Notes under the pieces: generated by a model
What the model was told of the DNA's origin: nothing
Databases searched by the model: none
The model's input: the letters and a program-made list of their open reading frames with translations, nothing else
Part shown: positions 7,303 through 12,083 of the stretch, one piece after another
Layout of the letters: each line of letters opens with the position of its first letter
Numbering within the stretch: position 1 is the stretch's first letter
Assembly (NCBI GenBank): GCA_938048925.1
Contig: CALITV010000139.1
Span: 1-12,083 of the forward strand
DNA length: 12,083 nt
From: an uncultured bacterium
Lineage (GTDB): Bacteria > UBP6 > UBA1177 > JAKLFG01
Direction: 5' to 3'
Position numbers and translations under genes: made by a program

Positions 7303-8376
7303 TCACCTGTCAACGACCTTCTTCAAAAGGTCTCGATAATCTATCGTCGTCTCCTGCATTTTCCTCAGATCCTCGCCCTGCAGATACTCGTAGAATGCAT
7401 CATGAAAAGCAAACGGATCGATCAGCCGTGCCGAGGAACCGAGTGTGCTGACTTCATAGTGAAGAAGCGGGAACGGAGCCTTTCCTGTGTTGCCGCTTTT
7501 TCCGATGAGATCTCCCGCCTTAACCTCGTGCCCTTGCGAAACGAGCACCTCGGACAAGTGAAGGAATCGGGCGGCATGCACGCCGTTCTTGGAAACAATC
7601 TCTATCGAGTATCCGTTGAACCGCGTCTGCCAATTGGTTCGCGCCACACGGCCGTCGAAGGTGGCGTAGACCGGCGTGCCGGTCGGCGTTTTGAAATCGA
7701 TACCGGCCGACTGGAGGGTTCGGTCGTCACGAAATCCCGTTACTTGCACATATTCACGAAGAGGCGCATTCTTGAGCCGCCGCTCGAGCGAGCGGCCGTC
7801 GCCGTAGAAGAATCGCGGATAGGGACTCCCTGCAGGACGAAACGAATAAAGGTCAATAAACTTGTTCAACCGCTGCGAAAAGTAACTAACCGCAAGAACT
7901 TCGAGTGAATCGGGCATATCCTCACGCATTTTGAGCTCATCGGGCGGGATCATCCGGAACACGAACGAGAGCGTATCCCCTTGCAAGATCTCTTTTCTTA
8001 GAAGGAGATCCCACATGAGGAGACGTCCAATCTGGACCGAAAGGATCTCGGCAAGACGCGGGAAATCATAATGTTCGGCATAGCGGGCGAGTGCAGGATC
8101 CCCAGTGAAGGTTTTGTAGAAGTTGTCGGTGATGGTGAGCCACACCGGTATCTTCTCTCCGACCGGTGGTCCAGCGGTGGCGGGAAGCGCGGGCACCGTC
8201 TGGACAAGCGGCACCACCGGCTCCGACGAAGGAGATTGGGAAGCATCCTGCGGAGAAACGGGTCGCTCATAGCGCGCTGTGATGAAAGCGGTCACGAACA
8301 CGACATTGAGAAAGAACGATATCCAGAAAAGCCGTTGCCACCGTTTCACTTCCGGATTGGTGAAAAGGTAGGTCAC
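7303..8376 (-). CDS. M23 peptidase homologue, MepM/YebA-like, degenerate active site
   Basis: The protein has 357 residues. A membrane anchor lies at about 15-33, followed by a Pro/Ser-rich linker (38-75). A domain at about 110-200 resembles the region before the peptidase in MepM-type endopeptidases (GDTLSFVF near 133-140; SLERRLKNAPL near 196-206). The LytM/M23 fold covers about 207-320. M23 enzymes bind zinc through H-x3-D and the second His of H-x-H, with a catalytic His in the HLS turn and another as the first His of H-x-H. Here D227, H273 (FLHLSE) and H306 remain, but the first His is S223 and the first His of H-x-H is L304 (PLLHYEV). It is therefore probably inactive or altered, perhaps a binding or regulatory protein at peptidoglycan, as known for dead LytM proteins. 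The GTG start overlaps the glycosyltransferase stop (GTGA) and has GGAGGG (8381-8386) just before it. Confidence 0.87.
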   Translation of the reverse strand: MTYLFTNPEVKRWQRLFWISFFLNVVFVTAFITARYERPVSPQDASQSPSSEPVVPLVQTVPALPATAGPPVGEKIPVWLTITDNFYKTFTGDPALARYAEHYDFPRLAEILSVQIGRLLMWDLLLRKEILQGDTLSFVFRMIPPDELKMREDMPDSLEVLAVSYFSQRLNKFIDLYSFRPAGSPYPRFFYGDGRSLERRLKNAPLREYVQVTGFRDDRTLQSAGIDFKTPTGTPVYATFDGRVARTNWQTRFNGYSIEIVSKNGVHAARFLHLSEVLVSQGHEVKAGDLIGKSGNTGKAPFPLLHYEVSTLGSSARLIDPFAFHDAFYEYLQGEDLRKMQETTIDYRDLLKKVVDR

Positions 8377-10040
8377 CGCGCCCTCCGTAGGAGCACCGAG
8401 AAATAAACTGAGTCGGTCTCCGAGATCTCTAGCGGACGAGCCGTCCCGAACTCCCGGTACAGATCATATAATATCTGTTCGTTCTGTTTTTCATAGAAAA
8501 AAAAGGCGAAGTCGGCCTCGTGGAGATCGTTGGTGCCACGGATGTCATGCCGGATGAATCCTTCGCGTTGTAAATAGAGAAATGAGTTCCAATTAAGCCC
8601 TTCGTAGTAACTCATCACGAAAAGTTTCGCGCCGCGCGGCGCGGTCGCGTTGAGCACCGGACAAAGGGGTAAGATGTCGTAACCCCAAAAATTCCGCTGC
8701 ATATACCGATCGGCCGCCCCCTGAACGCCGCCGATGAGCGCGTTATAGAACGCGGCACCATGCTGAGCGAATTTTATGTTGGGCACAATCAGTGCAGTAA
8801 GCGCAATGATGATGACGACCGCTTCGACCACGGCTCGCTGCACGCGATGCACGCCCCGCGCAATCTCGCACACTCCTTCGCAGACGACGGCCAGACCCGC
8901 AACGAGCAGGATCGGCTGACCGGTGAAGAAGTGTTTGATGCCACCGAAGATAGGAACCGAGGGAAGCGCGATGAGAAAGATGGGAAAGAGGGCACCGACA
9001 AGAAAAAGAAGCCCGAGATGCCTCCGCAACGGCCCGCTCCGCGGTGAAAGAATCCACCACGAAAAGAGGACGATGGCGGCGAAGAAACAGACAAGTTGCG
9101 GCACGGGTGTGGTAAAGAAGGTCATACCCCACGGATAGGAGAAAGGGAAAGGGGCAACCGACAACTCGTGGCCGAAGTAATAATTTGTGTAATTGACATG
9201 ATGGGCATGGAAAGCGACATAATCTTTGAGACGCCGCACCGTATCGTGCCAAATCCACGGCCACGAGGCAAAAAAGACCGGCAGTGAAATGAGTGGTATG
9301 AGATAGAGAGGTAACGGCACAGCGCGGAAAAAACCCCAAAAACCTCGATGGCGGCACTCGAGATAGCGGTACTGGGCAACATAACTGATAAGCCACATGA
9401 GTACCAGAAGCGGGGGAATGAAATAGACATTATGCTTAGTCGCCATCGCCCATCCGAAGAAAATCGCGAAGAGCACTGCGACTATGGCGCGCCGAGATAC
9501 GAGATACCACGCATAGAAAACAAAGGCCGCCGACCAGAAGAAGAGAATCGGGATGTCGAAGCAAGCAAGGTGACTGTGAAAAAAGATGTGCGGCATTGAA
9601 AAAAAGAAAAAGGGCGCAGCAATGGCTACGGTACGCGAGAAGAAAAGACGGCCAAAGAGATAAAGCAGGAAGACGGTCGCTGCTGCAAAGAACACCGCGA
9701 CGAGGCGTATCGAATTCACAAACGAAAGCATCTGCCACTTCTTGTGAAAAAGGAAGTAGGAAAGGCCGAAAAGGTTTTTCACGAAGGTCGGGTGTTCGCT
9801 GTTGAACTCGAAGTAACGGCGTATCGTTTTATCGCTGAAGGGCGCAGTAAAATCACCGCGCGCGATGCTGTCGAGCGAGAATTGAATGTAGTCGGCGGTT
9901 ACCTCGGCGGCACGCATATAGAAACCCTCGTCGCGGACAAGACCGACGAGGGGGGAAGTCGTCATGATGACCACCGCGGTCAGCGCGGCAAGCGCGAGCG
10001 AAACGACCCAGTCCCAGCGATCGAAGCGAGCGAGTATCAT
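8373..10040 (-). CDS. PMT/ArnT-type membrane glycosyltransferase (GT-C fold)
   Basis: The protein has 555 residues and many membrane helices (among them about 11-29, 110-130, 134-150, 164-180, 185-222, 243-258, 315-330, 342-360, 375-390, 404-420). Family marks are in order: an Asp-Glu pair in the first outer loop (D37-E38 in VRDEGFYMRAAE), the usual GT-C acidic site; EHPTFVK (82-88), like the EHPP motif of PMT proteins; HSHLACFDIPILFFW (155-169); a WPWIW..RL..Y..FH..H..Y segment (260-288); and PSVPIFGGIKHFF (360-372). A soluble domain of about 100 residues closes the chain (450-555). Such enzymes move a sugar from a polyprenyl-phosphate carrier to a lipid or protein on the outer face of the inner membrane; donor and acceptor are unknown here. 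The ATG at 10040 overlaps the preceding gene's stop as ATGA, implying coupled translation. The frame is open to 10433, but that part is only the shadow of the preceding gene. Confidence 0.88.
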   Translation of the reverse strand: MILARFDRWDWVVSLALAALTAVVIMTTSPLVGLVRDEGFYMRAAEVTADYIQFSLDSIARGDFTAPFSDKTIRRYFEFNSEHPTFVKNLFGLSYFLFHKKWQMLSFVNSIRLVAVFFAAATVFLLYLFGRLFFSRTVAIAAPFFFFSMPHIFFHSHLACFDIPILFFWSAAFVFYAWYLVSRRAIVAVLFAIFFGWAMATKHNVYFIPPLLVLMWLISYVAQYRYLECRHRGFWGFFRAVPLPLYLIPLISLPVFFASWPWIWHDTVRRLKDYVAFHAHHVNYTNYYFGHELSVAPFPFSYPWGMTFFTTPVPQLVCFFAAIVLFSWWILSPRSGPLRRHLGLLFLVGALFPIFLIALPSVPIFGGIKHFFTGQPILLVAGLAVVCEGVCEIARGVHRVQRAVVEAVVIIIALTALIVPNIKFAQHGAAFYNALIGGVQGAADRYMQRNFWGYDILPLCPVLNATAPRGAKLFVMSYYEGLNWNSFLYLQREGFIRHDIRGTNDLHEADFAFFFYEKQNEQILYDLYREFGTARPLEISETDSVYFSVLLRRAR

Positions 10041-10942
10041 GGCGCCAAGTACCCGTTGAAGACGAAGTGGCGCGCACCATCGAATCTCACCCAGAAAGCG
10101 AGGTCTATCATGTGGGCGCCTTCCGGGAGAGAGACACGATTCCGGTAGCGTTGCTTGATGCTCTCGTTCGTGTAACGAAGCACCGCCTGTCCATCCACCG
10201 CAACCGTCACCTCGACCGGATGACCATTCTGTTCGCGATAGGCCCGTTCGAGGAACGCGGTGCCGAGCACCAGTGTCCGAGCACCGACGGTGTTTTCGAA
10301 TACGACATGGAGCGTCTTGTTGGTGTAGGGATGCGCCCAGAGTGCCTTCTGCCAGCGCCCCGCCATGAGGGTGTGCTGGGGCCCGACATACTGCCATTCC
10401 TGACGACCACACCGCCACCGCTCGCCTTCCCACACGCAGGGTGTATGAGCACCGGTTTGATCGGTGAGATACACCTCTTTCGCCTCTCCAATCGCCTCGA
10501 CGAAATCGAGGAGTTTGATAGTGGCAGCCACTGACGATTGCGCCTTGACGACCAGCGCACGGCCGGCGGGATATCGTTCAATTTCCCTCAGGCCGAAGCG
10601 TTCACGGATCCCTTCCCACCGCTCAGTCCCGTCGGTGACGAACCAGAGGACATTCACTCCGTTATTATTGAGATCTCCGATTTCTTCCGGCGTAAAAGCG
10701 TGCAGGGTGTAAGAGATGTCGGTGATGCCGTCGCGCAGGTAGCGGGTGAAGCCGATGTCCCAGTCGGGCGAAGGGAAGATGATGTCGCCGGAACGGTATT
10801 CGCGGTTGAGTATCTCGGCGATACGCGGTTCATCCTCGGCACGAAAACCGCCGCGATCGGAGAAGAAAATCCAAAAAACCCCGCTGAACAAGGCGCCGGC
10901 GATAAAGAGAAGCGCAAAAACTCGTGAGGCGCGGACGGCCAT
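10037..10942 (-). CDS. Membrane-anchored companion of the glycosyltransferase
   Basis: The protein has 301 residues and no family I can name. Residues 7-27 (RVFALLFIAGALFSGVFWIFF) are an N-terminal membrane anchor. Residues 38-133 look like an alpha/beta domain: GDIIFPSP, then FTRYL, then GVNVLWFVTDG, a helix, and RALVVKA. The order of these elements resembles the C-terminal soluble domain of the neighbouring glycosyltransferase. Residues 165-301 look mainly beta, with C169 and C178 possibly bonded outside the cytoplasm, and end in a beta-sandwich-like stretch. The ATG at 10942 is chosen; it begins 2 bases after the nadC stop, and the frame further up is nadC shadow. No strong ribosome site is seen, so coupling to nadC is likely. 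The stop overlaps the start of the glycosyltransferase (ATGA). A partner or substrate-binding subunit of that enzyme is a reasonable inference. Confidence 0.8.
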   Translation of the reverse strand: MAVRASRVFALLFIAGALFSGVFWIFFSDRGGFRAEDEPRIAEILNREYRSGDIIFPSPDWDIGFTRYLRDGITDISYTLHAFTPEEIGDLNNNGVNVLWFVTDGTERWEGIRERFGLREIERYPAGRALVVKAQSSVAATIKLLDFVEAIGEAKEVYLTDQTGAHTPCVWEGERWRCGRQEWQYVGPQHTLMAGRWQKALWAHPYTNKTLHVVFENTVGARTLVLGTAFLERAYREQNGHPVEVTVAVDGQAVLRYTNESIKQRYRNRVSLPEGAHMIDLAFWVRFDGARHFVFNGYLAP

Positions 10943-10944
10943 CT

Positions 10945-11793
10945 CTAGCGTAACTCGAGCGTCAGGTTGATGTCCGCCGCCACGGCCGAGTGCGTAAGTG
11001 CACCGACCGAAATGAAATCGGCCCCCAGACATGAGAGAGCGGGAATGCGGTCGAGTGTCACACCGCCCGAGATCTCAACGAGTGCGCGGCCCGCAATGAG
11101 CGCAATTGCCTTCTCCATGGTTGGCTCATCCATGTTGTCGAGCATGATGATATCGGCCTTCGCGGCAAGCGCCTCGCGCACCTGTGCAAGAGTCGTAACC
11201 TCGACCTCGACGCGGAGCAGGTGGTGCGCCGCTGCACGCGCACGCCGCACCGCCTCCCCTATCGAACCGGCCGCAACGATATGGTTATCCTTGATGAGGA
11301 GTCCGTCATCGAGGCCGAAACGGTGATTGACGCCACCGCCGATCCTCACTGCGTACTTCTCCACCGTTCGCCAACCGGGTGTCGTTTTTCTGGTATCCAC
11401 TATGCGTGTCTTCGATCTCTTGTCGAGTCCCGCAACAAAGCGGCGGGTAAGCGTCGCAATCCCGGAAAGCCGCTGGAGAAAATTGAGTACCGTTCGTTCG
11501 CCGGTGAGAATCGTCTGCGCGCTCCCGGAGACCGTTGCAATGAGATCTCCGCTCCGGAGCATCTCGCCGTCGGCACGCCGCGTAATGACTTTCACCGCCG
11601 GATCAATGGTCGCGTAGATGGCACCGATAAGATCAACACCGCAGAGGACGAGCGGTCCCTTGGCCCGGATGAGTCCTTTGCCTCGGACCGCCGGAGAGAC
11701 CGTCGCTTGTGTCGTGAGATCACCGCGGCCGATATCCTCCCCAAGAGCCAATCGGATGAGTTCTGCACTTGCATAGGACGGCAGTTTTGTCAT
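10945..11793 (-). CDS. nadC: Quinolinate phosphoribosyltransferase (NadC)
   Basis: It catalyses quinolinate plus PRPP to nicotinate mononucleotide, CO2 and pyrophosphate, the entry of de novo NAD synthesis, in the cytoplasm. The product is 282 residues, normal for the family. Family blocks appear in order: EDIGRGDLTT (19-28), NFLQRLSGIAT (104-114), DTRKTTPGWR (133-142), GGGVNHRFGLDDGLLIKDNH (152-171), EVEV (196-199), IMLDNM (216-221), ISGG (241-244) and the closing SVGALTHSA (262-270). The basic and acidic active-site residues in these blocks are all present, so the enzyme should work. The ATG at 11793 overlaps the valS stop (ATGA). nadA and nadB are not in the window. Confidence 0.97.
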   Translation of the reverse strand: MTKLPSYASAELIRLALGEDIGRGDLTTQATVSPAVRGKGLIRAKGPLVLCGVDLIGAIYATIDPAVKVITRRADGEMLRSGDLIATVSGSAQTILTGERTVLNFLQRLSGIATLTRRFVAGLDKRSKTRIVDTRKTTPGWRTVEKYAVRIGGGVNHRFGLDDGLLIKDNHIVAAGSIGEAVRRARAAAHHLLRVEVEVTTLAQVREALAAKADIIMLDNMDEPTMEKAIALIAGRALVEISGGVTLDRIPALSCLGADFISVGALTHSAVAADINLTLELR

Positions 11794-12083
11794 CGCACCT
11801 CGGCCAGACGCTTCTCCAAGTGAACTATCTTCTCTGCGAGTTCTTCCTGCCGGGTCCGCTCCTGCGCCACGAGATCGGCAGGCGCCCGCTTCAAGAAATT
11901 CTCACTTTGTAGTTTCTGAACGACGATTTGATGATCTCGGCGCAGTTTGCCGAGTTCCTTCTCGATGCGGCGCGCCTCTTCGGCAAGGTCTATGACGCCC
12001 GCAAGCGGCAGATAGATTGTCCCCAGTGCCACGACCGCCGAGGCGTCGCCTCTGGCGGGGGTATGATGGGAGACAAGGGTCAG
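11790..12083 (-). CDS. valS: Valyl-tRNA synthetase, C-terminal end (partial)
   Basis: Only the last 97 residues are seen; the gene continues past the right edge. The sequence passes through GTIYLPLAGVIDLAEEARRI, then a long charged coiled coil (EKELGKL to EKRLAEVR) with SENFLKRAPADLVAQE in the middle. This is the standard C-terminal coiled-coil arm of bacterial ValRS, which contacts the tRNA(Val) elbow. The usual pattern is a YLPL.G.IDL strand followed by two helices joined near F..(R/K)AP..V...E. The catalytic core is outside the window, so activity cannot be judged. The stop overlaps the nadC start by four bases (ATGA). Confidence 0.93.
   Translation of the reverse strand: MTLVSHHTPARGDASAVVALGTIYLPLAGVIDLAEEARRIEKELGKLRRDHQIVVQKLQSENFLKRAPADLVAQERTRQEELAEKIVHLEKRLAEVR

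Noticed and set aside
7184..7306. Extension of the giant gene by 41 codons
   Set aside because: It crosses the promoter candidate, lacks a ribosome site and would bury the signal peptide behind a charged segment. The GTG at 7183 has a strong Shine-Dalgarno.
7308..7313. Perfect TTGACA on the minus strand at the end of the M23-like gene
   Set aside because: No -10-like hexamer lies 16-18 bases downstream. The pair at 7280-7285 and 7257-7262 is the better promoter.
10041..10433. N-terminal extension of the glycosyltransferase by 131 codons
   Set aside because: It lies wholly inside the companion gene in another frame and has Arg/Gly/His-rich, non-protein-like content. The ATGA overlap start at 10040 is far better.
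10943..11032. N-terminal extension of the 301-residue companion
   Set aside because: The extra 30 residues are a shadow of the nadC 3' end; the membrane anchor begins right after the ATG at 10942.

Overview
The window looks like a chromosomal segment of a Gram-negative-type (diderm) bacterium, with a G+C content that appears to be in the mid-50s by eye. The support is several proteins with signal peptides or membrane anchors, an envelope peptidase-like protein and a PMT-type glycosyltransferase. The lineage cannot be fixed from the sequence. The huge exported coiled coil and the TolB-like/TPR parts would suit Spirochaetota or a delta-proteobacterial-type group, but that is a guess. No rRNA, tRNA, CRISPR array, insertion sequence or phage gene was seen.

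Layout. One gene on the + strand enters from the left edge (1-533): the end of a short chemoreceptor-type signalling protein. It meets the minus-strand genes tail to tail with a 7-base overlap. Everything else is on the minus strand, read from right to left. A first block (12083 to 7303) is a tightly packed run: the 3' end of valS, nadC, a 301-residue membrane-anchored protein, a 555-residue PMT/ArnT-type glycosyltransferase and an M23 (MepM/YebA-like) peptidase homologue that lacks key catalytic residues. Adjacent genes overlap by ATGA, ATGA and GTGA or are 2 bases apart, so they are almost certainly one transcript.

A 119-base gap (7184-7302) follows and carries a good sigma-70-type promoter candidate. 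It serves a second block (7183 to 527): a 1714-residue exported protein, a 284-residue exported protein and a 221-residue membrane-anchored coiled-coil protein. The 1714-residue protein has a signal peptide, a TolB/CsgG-like N-domain, TPR-like segments at both ends and about 1300 residues of uninterrupted coiled coil. A textbook intrinsic-terminator sequence lies just after the giant gene, inside the signal-peptide codons of the 284-residue gene, so expression of the last two genes may depend on translation.

How the parts may fit: apart from valS and nadC, every minus-strand product is predicted to be in, or anchored to, the envelope. The most interesting candidate system is the giant coiled coil with its two unrecognised partners, possibly a periplasmic filament, spacer or scaffold, beside a degenerate peptidoglycan-hydrolase-like protein and a membrane glycosyltransferase. 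The functional link is inferred from gene order and localisation only.
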